A stretch of 64,000 nucleotides of DNA, taken from Cheiracanthium punctorium. Lineage: Eukaryota; Arthropoda; Arachnida; Araneae; Cheiracanthiidae. The stretch covers positions 451,834-515,833 of the forward strand of contig JAWZYV010013027.1 in NCBI GenBank assembly GCA_038373885.1. Direction: 5' to 3'. This document shows positions 1-10,853 of this stretch, piece after piece. Numbering within the stretch: position 1 is the stretch's first letter; every line of letters starts with the position of its first letter. The notes under the pieces are model-generated. The model saw only the letters and a program-made list of their open reading frames with translations. It was not told the origin of the DNA and made no database searches. A program made the position numbers and the translations under genes.

Positions 1-1368
1 TTAAAAAAGCAGTTTATACAAAAAAACTCATTTAAACAATATTTTTATTTTTACTAATATAGATTTCTTATAAAATATAAAATACTGTTTGAAAAAGTCA
101 TGTAGCTGTATTTCAAGGGTGTTAATGATTTCTAAGCTGAGATTTGAATAATAATATTAATTGGCTAATTTTTACAAAATAAAATCCAATGGTATCCATT
201 TGTTTACTTATTAAAGTCAGATTGGGATAAGTATTGTATCCCCCCAATAATAATAATATCTAACAGTGTGCAGAGTATGCACCATAGACCAAATAATACA
301 TACACAATGTCTGTATTCCAAGGCCAAAATTTTATTGTAGATAAAATATATGTAAAACATTTTTGGATAGCAATTTGGGGTCGGAAATGAAAAGTATTAT
401 GTGGTTTCAGCACAATGGGGCTCCACTTATTTCCACGAAATTGTACATGTTACCTTAGCATTTCCAGTTGTCTTTTTATAAATTTGAACCTATAATTTTT
501 AAAGTTTGGCTTAGAATTTGCAGACATCCTGAATAAACTCCACACCCCATTCCCCACCAAACAAAACAATTAAATAGTAACTAGCTTGTGTAGTTTTTGA
601 AAAAAACTTTAAATTTCTAAATAAAAAATTAGAAGTTTCCTTTTTAATAAATAATTGAAATTCTTATTTTATTTTATACCAGAATACTGATAGCTTATTC
701 TGTGAGACTGCTTTAAAACTATTAATGCCAGCTTCAGGGATCCTTCTCAAGCTCGCTTTTAAAATTTGGATTTTCACTGTGGGTATCATTTTGGTTGTGA
801 TAGCAAAATAATAATAGTTATATTGACATCCAGGATTTTAGTTTAGGAAAGGAGTTTTCAAATACAGTTGGACTAGTTTATAGAGACGATTGCTCTTATA
901 GTATCAAATTATCTTTTGCCAGTCTATCACTCATCCGTACAAGGCCGTAGCCAGAAAAAAAATTGTGTGTGTGTTAATCTCTAATTTTAAGTAATTTTCA
1001 ATTTCTTCTCATTACCTTCTAATGAAGGCTGTACCTCCTTTAACTTTCTTTGAGGGTACACCTGTGTAATCAAACCACTTTATTGTAAATTAGGTCTAAA
1101 TGTTTTTCTTGTTGCATGCCTTCCCTGTTACTATGTAACTTATAAAATTACAATTAATTTTTCTTTCAATGTGTCCATGTGTGTAAGTTTATACTGTATT
1201 TGCTATGAAAAGAAAAAGCTGCTGATTATTAATTGATTAATTAATTTGATTTTAATCCATAATGCAAAAATAATAAACTTATTCATGTCAATGTATGTTA
1301 TGAAAATAGTAAAATGTGGAAGAATATTAGGATATACACCCATCCTGAAATTTTGCAATCAGCATAAG
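1..1368. other. AT-rich non-coding DNA, no gene seen
   Basis: No coding region, RNA gene or complete repeat is supported. Two small items stand out. Positions 208-234 match 10821-10847 at 26 of 27 bases. Around 943-965 a fragment reading GGCCGTAGCCAG resembles the ends of hAT-like MITEs seen elsewhere in the window. The short open frames are AT-rich and look random. Confidence 0.6.
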
Positions 1369-1376
1369 CTTTCAGA

Positions 1377-1635
1377 CAGGGTCGGCCCAAGGGGGTGGGG
1401 AATGTAGGCGATTGCCTAAGGCCCCGCGCTTAAAGAGGCCCCGCTCCTGGGCCATTTTTTTGCTATCACATTAGACCGAGCTTGGTAGATTGTTGTGATA
1501 TATCCCGAAGAAGGCAGAGAAATAAAGCTAATATGTACTAGCACTGCTAGTAGTAACTTACATAAGCCATGATAGAAAATAGGCCCCGCGCTTGTACTTC
1601 GCCTGGGGCCCCGCACGCCCATTGGCCCGGCTCTA
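1377..1635. mobile_element. hAT-type MITE, about 259 bp
   Basis: The left end reads CAGGGTCGGCCC and the right end, reverse-complemented, reads TAGAGCCGGGCC, giving imperfect terminal inverted repeats. TTTCAGA stands at both flanks (1370-1376 and 1636-1642), a 7-8 bp target-site duplication as made by hAT transposases. The interior contains two inverted GC-rich blocks (AGGCCCCGCGCTT near 1419 and near 1581) and no transposase. Age looks moderate because the inverted repeats mismatch. The hAT assignment is from TIR style and duplication length. Confidence 0.7.
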
Positions 1636-1642
1636 TTTCAGA

Positions 1643-2455
1643 TTTTTTTCATAATACAATATTGAAACGCAACTGTATTTTAAACACTCCCCTCCCCTCT
1701 TCACCTAAAACATTTCCTGTCAATGCCTCTGGTAAAATGTAATTAAAATATGGCAGGAATTTCTGGTTTTGGAAAGATATGTAAAATTAACGTAATATCA
1801 AATTGTCTACATACAAAAATGTTGAAATCCCCTCCCCCCCTCACCTTCATACACACATCTTCAAAAAGAAATAAAATTGAGTAATGCATAAATTAAGTTA
1901 AAAAATTGAACTTTACATGTCCTTATAACTACAAAACTGTCAGTGCTTTGATTTCAAAAATGGAACACAAGTATTAACATTTATCCTTTTAATAGAAAAA
2001 GCTCCATGAACCTTGAGTTGTTTCTGAGAGATGATGTACATAAATACAAATACAAGATAAACGTAAACTTTGTATCACAATTTTTACATGAGCAGTACAC
2101 AACTTTCTACTATAATTATAAAGGACTATTGCAGTATTGTAAAAGTTATGTTCAAGTGACTCCCCCCGCCCCCCCTGAAAAACAAACAGACAAACTAGAA
2201 ATCTGGCAGGGCAACACCTCTCTTGGTTACTACCAAATCGTTAGCAATTATATTAAACATTTTATTAACTACTTTTTTAAGTTTTATAATGTTAATGTTC
2301 AGTAAATGTAATTAATTTTAATCTTTTAAAACTTTATGTTGTGTATTGTTTTCAGCTGGTCAATAAATAGTCTCTGTCTGTACTGTTATACATGAGAAAC
2401 TTTTATTAGTTCTGCGATATCATACTATCATTATTTCATGATTGTGTTTACAAAC
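1643..2455. other. Non-coding DNA, no feature recognised
   Basis: AT-rich sequence with short C tracts near 1830-1840 and 2161-2172. A 99-codon open frame at 2006-2305 has no recognisable domain and an ordinary AT-rich composition. I regard it as chance. Confidence 0.5.
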
Positions 2456-2730
2456 AGACTCGTTCTCGGGCTTTTCTGCGACTTCCGCGTAAAAAAAATC
2501 CTATCATTTCATTGGTTGAAAACGTTTCCTGTGACATCATTTAACCGGAAGAGCTAGATCGCCAATCCGCCGGAGTATCTGGAACCGATCGCACGTCCTA
2601 GAATACCATTTTCACGCTCGTACCTTAACTTGGGTGTCTTGCGAAAAGGTTTCCTCCTGACGTCACCCGTAAGCATCGTTGGCACGCGCTAGAATTGCCC
2701 CACGATCTCCGATTCTTTATATAGATTATT
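2456..2730. promoter_or_regulatory. CpG-rich patch with promoter-like motifs
   Basis: This about 275-bp stretch is visibly richer in GC and CpG than its surroundings. It holds an inverted CCAAT box (ATTGG, 2511), an ETS-type site (CCGGAAG, 2545-2551), a perfect CRE/ATF site (TGACGTCA, 2658-2665) and a TATA-like element (TTTATATAG, 2716-2724). Such a cluster is typical of animal RNA polymerase II promoters. No gene can be tied to it here, so an old GC-rich repeat is an equally possible explanation. Confidence 0.3.
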
Positions 2731-2820
2731 GTACAGATGAGCACGCAAAGATATCAGATCTGCCAACAACTTTTATCTTTTTTTTAATTATGAAAAAAAA
2801 TTGTTTACATGTCAAGTTAA

Positions 2821-2944
2821 CAGATACCATATACAGTCTTATGAGAGCAGCTCGCCTCTTTGGCTAGGAGCTACTATTGTTCTACTTCTATACATATTAT
2901 TGCGACGAATTATAATTTTACAATGTTTAAGGCTTTGTTAACAA
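2821..2944 (+). repeat. Interspersed repeat R1, copy 1
   Basis: This segment aligns with the reverse complement of 41658-41791. Shared landmarks are GAGAGYAGCT, GAGCTACTATTG, CTACTTCTATA, TATAATTTTAC and GGCTTTGTTAACA or its close variant. The second copy has a short insertion after CTACTATTG. No coding potential or terminal repeat is visible, so the class is unknown. Confidence 0.65.
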
Positions 2945-3575
2945 TCATTTTGCACAAACTAAGCTAAAATCAGGTTAAATCCCGCAATAGAACTTCAACT
3001 TAATGAGTTTTGAATTTTCTTATTTACTACGACTGGCCGTCTAAGGTTCTTAGGAGTATAATGGTGAACGATGTAATGATGAACGGATATATCTAAAAAT
3101 TAACATATGGAATGAAATTTTGATTATTGATTTAATCAAAATCTTGATTAGCTATTAGAAGAAAAGAATTTCGTTTACATGGGTAATTTCTCATGTCATA
3201 TTGTCAAATCATACCAATATCCTGTGTGTGCATGATCGTCACTCTGCTTAAAGCTTTAAAAAAATGTTCAAGTAGTCTTTTCTGTCTAAGCAGTCCTGGG
3301 ATGTATTAACGTAGGTTTACTTATTGTTCAATTAATTGTAAGCAGCCTGTTAAATAATAATGATTATAACAAACACTTTTAATTTCAAAAAATTTTTATT
3401 AACACGATATAATGTGTTTTAAACCTTATCGTACCAAATCCAAATAAATTTATCTATTCCTTATACTAATCCTATCTATCTTCATTTCTCTCATTTAAGT
3501 GTTCGATTTAAATACTCCATGGTGCAATCTCGATGGTATAATCTCGAGGAGCTATTTAAAATCGCACAACTTGTG
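2945..3575. other. Non-coding DNA, no feature recognised
   Basis: AT-rich sequence without recognisable repeat ends or coding potential. Confidence 0.5.
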
Positions 3576-3583
3576 AATATGAC

Positions 3584-4003
3584 CAGTGGCGCACACAAGG
3601 GGGGGGGGGGGTCCAGGGGATCCAGGACCCCCCCCCCCATCGGCTTTGATATTTTTTTTTTCGATTGATTATTATCCTATATCAATAGTAAATAAAACAA
3701 TTCCAAAAAAATGTAGCAATAGTTTCAGTTCTAATAAATGAAAAAAGAATTTTTTTTCTCGTTTTCCTCAACTTTCAAAAACGAACTGAAAGCGAACATA
3801 AAACATCATCTTGTTTTCAAAACTGAACAACTATTATTTTCCTTCCCATTGTACTGTGTAGTGTATTCTTAGGGAACTGGATGGGACGAGTTTGGATGAA
3901 TTCCATCTAATGAAAACGAGCTCTTTTATCACTGATTTTTGACAATCTGGAACATCCCTAAAAGTTGGACCCCCCCCAGCCAAAAATCTTGTGTGCTCGC
4001 CTG
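3584..4003. mobile_element. hAT-type MITE, 420 bp, 8-bp target duplication
   Basis: The ends are CAGTGGCGCACACAAG on the left and, reverse-complemented, CAGGCGAGCACACAAG on the right. Both are followed by poly-G or C tracts. The 8-bp direct repeat AATATGAC is perfect at 3576-3583 and 4004-4011. Perfect duplication and 13/16 terminal identity support a bona fide hAT-type insertion. The interior is non-coding. Confidence 0.85.
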
Positions 4004-4011
4004 AATATGAC

Positions 4012-5399
4012 GTAAAGTTTGTGGCAGATTTTATGAATTTACACAATTTTTAATTTATAGCGTAACATTTTTGATTGACATCAAAACAATCCTGGTTATT
4101 TGAGTCAGCAATTATAACGGAGTAATGTATAAACTTAGAACGACGCTTGGGAAAAAAAATTATTTTATGAGCAACGCTATGGAGGAACATAATCCATGCT
4201 GTAACATGACCTTTTACAATCCAAGTTCTGTAATCTGAACCTCCCTTTGTGAGAATACAATATTCTCTTATATTTCCAAATAACGCCTTTTATAATGCAT
4301 TTATATTTGTGCAAACAGTTAAATATTTTTTTTAATGTTCAAGTCCTGCACCTTAGTGATAATATGGTGAACATATTCAGGGATTATTACTAGCTTAAAA
4401 TCACCATAAAGTAACAAGTTTAGCTTACTAAGAAAAGTTTCAAGTAGATAAAAAGGGTGTCAATAAAGATTTTACTTCATTACAAAACTCGATTTTCAAA
4501 ACTTGCGAACTTTTGGGATAAAGATGGGGATAAAGATTTTAAGAAAACTCTGCACGGTTTATCAAATATCTATGATGATATTTTGTTAATTATTGAGGTA
4601 TTTGTAACCGATTCACAGAAAATTCAGCATTCAAACAATTAATATACTTAATATAGAACTATTGTTTTCATCCAAAAAAAAGAAACTTCTTCAATAAACA
4701 TTCGTAAATGAACTCTAGATAATGGTGTTCAAGTTCCATATCTCCCGAAATCTCACAAAAAACGGACAAAAATGGTAACCTTTCGCAAACATTTTACAGT
4801 GGTTCGCTGAATATGCTCATTATTCCGTTTGAAATTCCAACATTACTGTGAAAGTGACAGCATAAAGAGCTCTAGATAAAAGAATAAAGGCGAACAGAAA
4901 GTTAGGGCGAAGTGTGTTTACGCCACGGTTGACAGAAGAGATACTAATAGGGAACACAAGACCGTGAAAAATACGCTCTAAAAAAATCTTTGGACAAGCA
5001 TGAAAATGTTGTATGAAGTGAAACTTAAAAACTAGATTTTAAGATTTAATTAGAATGATTTTATTTCACTTTTTTGAACTTATTTTAATCTTATAAATAA
5101 ATAAAATGAGAAACATGATAGTTCAAGCTCGAGGATGGTTGGTAAAAATATATAAACGCTTGTGAATAATTTAACTGCAACCTGTAATGTGAATATTAAA
5201 AGGAATTCTTTAAAGTTTGATTTATTAATTTAAGTAAATCTTGAATTTTGATCTATAAATTTAAAAGAATACCAATTTCAAAAACAAAACTCTTTGAATT
5301 GATGTGTCTTTCGTAATTTTTTGAAAATAGTTTTAATTGTTATTAAAACGTTTCATATTTTGAAAGCATGTGAAAGTTTTGCAAAGACAATTCGGAGCT
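4012..5399. other. Non-coding DNA, no feature recognised
   Basis: AT-rich sequence. The part nearest 5400 may already belong to the Pao/BEL long terminal repeat, whose outer boundary I cannot place. A 61-codon open frame at 4457-4642 shows no domain. Confidence 0.45.
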
Positions 5400-5687
5400 T
5401 ATAAGTTGTTGAGATAATACCTTCTAAACATCCTTCGTGACTGTGATTTGTCTAAAAATGTTCATAAGCATTCATTCTGGATTAATTTATTATGCTTAAT
5501 TTACATATATACATTTAAGACAGAGGTTTTAGAAGTTTAGCCAAGCCATTCAGGCGAACATGCCTGTCTCTCATTACATCTGGTTCTTATCTCTGTGAAA
5601 CATATCTGGAGAAAACATACTTACGCAGTGGCGCTGCAATCGCGCAGAATGTTTCTCTTCGGAGGAGGTAAGGCACAAGATTCTACA
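5400..5687 (-). mobile_element. Probable 3' LTR of the Pao/BEL element (outer end uncertain)
   Basis: Read on the minus strand, the sequence begins TGTAGAATC immediately after a purine tract, as an LTR retrotransposon 3' LTR should. A polyadenylation signal AATAAA lies at 5486-5491 on the minus strand. No second LTR is present in the window, so the boundary cannot be confirmed by comparison and the 5400 coordinate is arbitrary. Confidence 0.45.
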
Positions 5688-5704
5688 TCTCCCCCCCCCC
5701 CCCC
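5688..5704 (-). promoter_or_regulatory. Polypurine tract of the Pao/BEL element
   Basis: On the minus strand, a run of 14 G residues followed by AGA lies directly before the TGT that would open the 3' LTR and about 120 bp after the integrase stop codon. That is where the plus-strand primer for reverse transcription sits in LTR retrotransposons. Confidence 0.5.
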
Positions 5705-5822
5705 GATGAAATTAAGTTTCATATAAATATTAAAATAAAATAGTTAAAATACAAATAATGAAATTAATGAATACACAAATTACACTAATAGATATAAAAC
5801 ACAATTAAAGTTCGCAGTTCAA

Positions 5823-6540
5823 TCAGTCTCTAAGCTCTAATGGAAACAGTAACTGTACAGGTCTTTTAATTGTTCCTGATTTGATTTTTACGCTGCATGC
5901 TCTCACCTTTCCGTCTCTACCTGGAAACACTTCAAGGATTCTACCCATGCTCCACATGTTTCTGGGTAGCTTAATGTCTCCTAGAAGTACTACATCACCT
6001 TCTTTAAAGTCTCGTAATGTTGCAGCTGAAGGTGCACAATTGGCCGATTTTAAGTTTATTAAGTATTCCTTTCTCCATCTTTCCCAGTAATGATCCAACA
6101 GTCTTTGTCGGTAGTTATAACGTTTAGTTAAAGTCTTTCTGGTTGTCATGAGGTTTTCATTGAGTTTTACTGGTGGTAATGACGTTATTCGTCTTCCTGT
6201 TAAAAAATGAGCTGGCGTCAATGGTAATAGTTCTGCGGGATCTTCATATAAATATGTGATTGGTCGGGAATTTATTATAGATTCTATCTCTGTTAATATG
6301 GTTTCTAGTTCTGCGACAGATAGGGACGATTTTCCGATAACTTTGCGTAGGATTGTTTTGACTGATCTTACTAATCTCTCCCAGAACCCGTCCCACCAGG
6401 GAGCTCTTTCCACTATAAATTTCCAATTTATACCTGCTTTTTCGAAAAAGTCGCTTACTTCCGATGAATTGATGTTACTCCATATCTCTTTTAAATCAAG
6501 GTTTGATCTCTTAAACGTCTTCGCGTTATCGGAGTAGATA
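5823..6540 (-). pseudogene. Pao/BEL integrase, C-terminal half with DUF5641
   Basis: Open on the minus strand from the MITE junction at 6540 to a stop at 5823. It continues the integrase core begun at 10847-10176. Visible are the second catalytic aspartate (SDNAKTF, near 6530) and the catalytic glutamate in VERAPWWDGFWERLV at about 6410, spaced as in retroviral-type DDE integrases. A DUF5641 tail follows (FKEGDVVLLGD, then RPVQLLFPLE). The element integrates a cDNA copy into the genome. The part itself has no internal stop, so the damage lies in the insertion and in the upstream frameshift near 10680. The family call is secure; the copy is not functional. Confidence 0.9.
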
Positions 6541-7029
6541 CACGCTTAAATCTATTGATTAAAACTAACACTCATTTATTGATTAAATTTCTTATCGGCC
6601 GATTTAAATCCTTTTACGCCACAAAATACTCATTCAAGACAAAAGTTTGTGAATGCCTCAATTCGCCCCAGCACTCCCCATCCGCTATATTCTATTTAAC
6701 TCATTTTCCGCAAAAATTTTGTCTACTTGAGTATTCTGTCTGTCTCTTCTCTCCCTCGATCCATATCCTATTACTGTCACGTGACCCACGCTGTTCAATA
6801 GAGATGGGCGGTTCGACTCATTTTACTGATTCGAATCTCAACTCACTCACTACTTCGATGATTCGAATCAGTGATTCGAATCTTGAATCAATAAAACAAC
6901 TAAAGAAATTTTCCCTCTCTCTGCGCCGAAAGCCGTACTATTTAAACACCCTTCACCCATTCATCGGGTTTCTTCTTCTCCGCTGAGTTCTCGGGCAGCT
7001 AGCATCTCTCTCTCCTTGCTCGAGTAAAA

Positions 7030-7550
7030 CTAGTGTTTGAACTGCCCGAAATGAAAATACAGGGGAGCTTCGTATGACCCCCTGGGTCTGTAAGATTACA
7101 AGGTTAAGTTTGGTGTCAAAGTATTCGAAATTTTATGTATCGATGGGGGCGTTTGCCTAGGGGGGGTCGAGAATCAATAAAAACGCGCTCAGATGGATAG
7201 TTTCCGAGATATACGTTAATTAATTATGGTAATTAGACTAATTAACCATGATTGAGGCTTAAAAGGACTGCAAACAGAAATTGGCTCTGGGATGGTTTTC
7301 AGACTTTGGAGATGCCGCCGGAGGAGGCTAGTGTTTAAAATGCCCAAATTGAAAATATAGGGGAGCTTCGTATGACCCCCTGGGCCTGTAAGATTAAAAG
7401 GTTAAGTTTGGTGTCAAAGAATTCGAAATTTTAAGTATCGGTGGGGTGTTGAGTCTAGGGGGGGGGTCGAGAATCAATAAAAACGTGCTCCGGTGGATAG
7501 TTTCCGAGATATACGTTAATTAATTATGGTAATTAGACTAATAAACCATG
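7030..7550 (+). repeat. Two-copy tandem duplication, about 220 bp units, 298-300 bp apart
   Basis: Units 7030-7250 and 7328-7550 are about 90% alike. They share GGGGAGCTTCGTATGACCCC, GGTTAAGTTTGGTGTCAAAG and the run ending TAATTAATTATGG. They lie inside the hAT element and are non-coding. Confidence 0.85.
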
Positions 7551-7653
7551 GAGCTGTTTTTTCCGCGATCCGGCATCGTCATCAACGGAGAGAAAGCAGT
7601 AGCAAAAGCATCACAAGCTGGTATTGATCTCAGGATTTTCTTATCGCCGGCCT

Positions 7654-7824
7654 CAGAGGCGTAGCCAAGGGGGAGGTTAGGGGGGTCATAACCCCCCCCC
7701 ATGAGGAATTTTTTGCCATACAATATGTATATTCTTCACTACATTATCACACACACGTATACATATATATGAGTTGCAGTAGTCATAACCCCCCGCCCAT
7801 GAAAAATTTCTGGCTACGCCCCTG
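7654..7824. mobile_element. hAT-like MITE, 171 bp, nested
   Basis: Termini are CAGAGGCGTAGCCAAGGGGG on the left and, reverse-complemented, CAGGGGCGTAGCCAGAAAT on the right. Flanks GCCGGCCT (7646-7653) and ACCGGCCT (7825-7832) match at 7 of 8 bases, an 8-bp duplication. A separate right-end remnant of the same style (TGGCTACGCCACTG) lies at about 8056-8069. This MITE is the innermost of four nested layers. Confidence 0.8.
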
Positions 7825-9030
7825 ACCGGCCTGTATTTTTGACCTTTATCGAATTCAAGATTTCACTGAAATGAAAATGGGAATATCGGATATTTGATGT
7901 TGAAATAAAACCGATATGTCGATATTTATCGATTTTTGGCCCAGTCCTACTGAGGGGCTGCTGCCCCCCCCCCAAAAAAAATGGGACCCTTTACTTAGCT
8001 TATAATTGAACTTTATCTTTAAATTTGATACCCAGCCCACCCCGAAATAAAATCCTGGCTACGCCACTGTCAATAACACTAACTACGCCACTGCTTTAGA
8101 CCCTATTTTGTATTTCTCTGAATTACGAAGGAAAATAAAATCATTCCCTTAAACGAAAAACAAGGTAAAAAAAATATCTTAAACGAAATCTGCAGCAATA
8201 AAGCGAAATGTTATTTTGCTTACTACAAAGTCCTTTTGTGAGAGCGCTTAATACCGCCCCTGTATCCTTCATTAAAAGTGACAAGCACAATCCTAACTTT
8301 ATTTCATTCTATTTCCCTTCACATGAAAACCCGCCACCATGTAAACTTAACGTTCCGTTTTTTTTTTTTTTTTTTTTTTTTTTTAGGGTGGGGGCAGGGG
8401 GACATATATTGAAGTTAAAAGTAGAAAAGGGATGTTTCATTAAATTTTAAACAAATATTAAATCAGCCAGACAATTTGGAAGGAGGGAGTCCCCCCGAGG
8501 GAAAAAGGCTTAAACAACTTTGAGACACCCCTCCCCCCCCGCTCTTCCACGAGCATTGGTGTAAATTGGCATGTAATATTTGGATGGGGTGACAAAATGT
8601 TTCCGATTGTATAAAATATCATTATTATAATTAGCTCTGATACTTGAATTTTCTTAATTTTTGGGGGATTGACCACTCTTGCCCTTAGGAAGTAACGCCT
8701 ATGCCCCCCGCCAAAAGCAAACGATGTTCGACCCACTCCACACCCACAGACAGATAAAACTTTAAATCCGACCACCAACCAAGAAATGAAACACCAAAGA
8801 TTCGAAAAAAAAAACTTCAATTAAATGAAACATCCTTTCAACTCTTTTCGGCTCCTTTCGACTCTGAGTCGATAGAAGATTCGAAAAACTAACGAATCTC
8901 AACGATCGTATACAATCACCGAAACAGAGCGAAACACTGAATCAGTAAAGATTCGTTGCTGCACCAACTCAGTGACCAACTCACCCACACCCACTCATTT
9001 ACTGTTTCAAATCATCTATCGACTCAGAGT

Positions 9031-9089
9031 CTTAAAGAGTCGAAAAGAGTCGAAAAGAGTCGTAAAGAGTCGAAAAGAGTTGAAAGAGT
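9031..9089 (+). repeat. 10-bp tandem repeat (about 6 units of RRAGAGTCGA type)
   Basis: Six consecutive units of the form CGAAAAGAGT with small variations (CTTAAAGAGT, CGTAAAGAGT, TGAAAGAGT). They sit in the right subterminal region of the hAT element and share its GAGTCG motif. Confidence 0.8.
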
Positions 9090-10175
9090 AAGGGGAAATC
9101 TCTGGGAACGGCAAAGGGAAAATAAGTTTTCCTTCCCTTCGCACTTGGAATGTATTTCCCTTGACGGCTTGAGATTCGAATCAGTAGAGAGTGAGTGTAA
9201 AGACTGAGCCACTCAGTACCAAGATTCGAATCACTGATTCGACTCATCGAATCATTGGCCATCTCTACTGTTCAACGGCTAACGGTTCATAATCGGGCAT
9301 AGTTGTGTGTGTATTCGCTGTTGATAATTTTATGTTATATCCGAATACCAAATGCATCTTTTTCGTATTCAGAGTTGTGAAATAAATTCAGCCTAGATAT
9401 GGAGGAGATGCTTTAGGTAAAGATTTCGCTTTAATGACATAGTTTCTTACGATTGGATTATAAAAAGCTGTTGTAAAACAGATGAAGTTAGGATATCTCC
9501 ACCCAAAGTGAGTAAGTAGTATTTTACCTTTTTCATGTCAATAAATTGGGTTGCTTCTTTAATTAAATCTCACAGCTGGTTTAACCATGATTGCATTTCT
9601 GTATTCTGACTGTACTGTGAATTCGTTTTATAACGAGAGACTATAGTGAAATTATATTCTATTTATTAAAAAAATACTTTTTTATAGTGTATTAAGATAT
9701 ATGTAATGTATTTGCCTTGATTTAAAATTTATTTTCTCGGGTTTAAAATAATAGATTACAGCTCTGATAATAAAAAATGTAGAAAACGAATAATTCAATA
9801 TATTAATCAAAAACAGCAGATTTTAATAAAACACCCTTTTTCTTGCATAAAATAATAATCTTAATTGAGTACAGATGTGTTAATTAAAAAAGGGCTTATT
9901 TTGCAAAAACGCTCATTTTACAGCTTAATAATAATCATAATTGTGTACAGTTATATTAATCAAAAACGGACAGACACTCCTCATTTTTGATTATTATTTA
10001 GCCTAAATGGAGCTGTTGTATAATGCTCAAAAATTGAGAATTTTTCGCTCCATTGATTTTTGTCGAAGAATTGAGCAAATTTTACTCAATCGGGAGAATG
10101 GCTGTTTGAAGTCAAAAATTGAGTAAACATATACTCCGTTTGATTATTATTTTACTCAATAGACTTAAGCGTGTA

Positions 10176-10847
10176 GTTGAACACAATCCACGCCTGGCGA
10201 TGAATCTTCGTAAAGCTAATAAGAACGTTTCGGTGGCCAAATTAGATACTAATTCTAAGTTAATTGCACGTGTGACTGCGCATGTACACAGTAATATATA
10301 ATGCTTTCTGTTATCATCTCTTGTAAAGAGGGGACCAGCGAAATCGATTCCTGTGATTTCGAATGGAAAGGATTTCTGGATCCTGTCCGCTGGCAGAGGT
10401 GCAATCACTTGTGTACCAGAACGTATTTTATATCGTTTGCAAGTTAAGCATTTGGTCAAGATAGATTTAACTACTTGTCTTCCTCTAAGGACCCAAAATT
10501 TACTTCTTGCTTCCGCCAAAGTATCAGCTACTCCCGAATGACCGACCTTTAAATGAGTGTTCATTACTAGTAATTCGGTGTATTTTGACTTGCTGTGAAT
10601 TGTCCATGGATGTTTTTCGTGTAATTCCAGATCGGAGTTTTGCAGTCTTCCGCCTACGCTTAAAATTTCATTCGAATCTAAAAATTTGGATTTAAATTGT
10701 ACAGACATGGTGACTTGTCAACTGAATTGCCTTCTTTCAATGAGTTAATCTCACTTTTAAAATGTATTGACTGAGTGTGTTTTACCCAATAAATTTCAGT
10801 GACACGCAGTTCATCTGCAGTTATTAAAGTCAGATTGAGATAAGTAT
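10176..10847 (-). pseudogene. Pao/BEL integrase, N-terminal half (zinc finger and start of core)
   Basis: On the minus strand the segment starts near 10845 with an ITADELRVTEIYW-type stretch, followed by LSVGGRL, an HHCC zinc finger (histidines in NTHLKVGHSG, cysteines in KCLTCKR) and the first catalytic aspartate in ITGIDFAGPLF. A one-base frame change in a T/A tract near 10680 separates the first about 50 codons from the rest. At 10175 the frame runs into the MITE and stops. Upstream protease and reverse transcriptase are absent, so the copy is 5'-truncated as well. Belongs with 5823-6540. Confidence 0.88.
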
Positions 10848-10853
10848 CTGCAG

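Larger units (their letters stand above)
6799..9267. mobile_element. hAT-type non-autonomous element, 2469 bp, nested in copy 1
   Basis: The left end TAGAGATGGGC pairs with the right end GGCCATCTCTA, and the perfect 8-bp duplication CTGTTCAA flanks them (6791-6798, 9268-9275). The copy at 15481-16553 lacks this insert at the corresponding position, confirming it. Both subterminal regions are packed with GATTCGAATC palindromes and GACTCA/GAGTC motifs, likely transposase-binding sites. The interior carries a 220-bp duplication, a nested MITE, poly-T and poly-C tracts, and no transposase-like frame. Confidence 0.9.
6541..10173. mobile_element. TA-flanked non-autonomous DNA transposon, copy 1 (with nested inserts)
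   Basis: The element has terminal inverted repeats of about 24 bp: left CACGCTTAAATCTATTGATT, right end reverse-complemented CACGCTTAAGTCTATTGAGT. It is flanked by the dinucleotide TA (6539-6540, 10174-10175), the target duplication of Tc1/mariner-type elements. It sits inside the Pao/BEL integrase; removing it with one TA leaves the target frame open, which fixes both ends exactly. Without the nested hAT element it is about 1156 bp. It shares almost all of its length with 15481-16553, plus an internal duplication near 9907-10010. No transposase is visible, so it needs one in trans. Confidence 0.9.

Noticed and set aside
7940..8069. Second MITE within the hAT element
   Set aside because: Only the right end (TGGCTACGCCACTG) is convincing; no left end or target duplication found, so it was not listed as an element.
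8458..8820. 120-codon minus-strand frame in the hAT element
   Set aside because: Low-complexity translation across G/C tracts of a non-autonomous element; no transposase motif.
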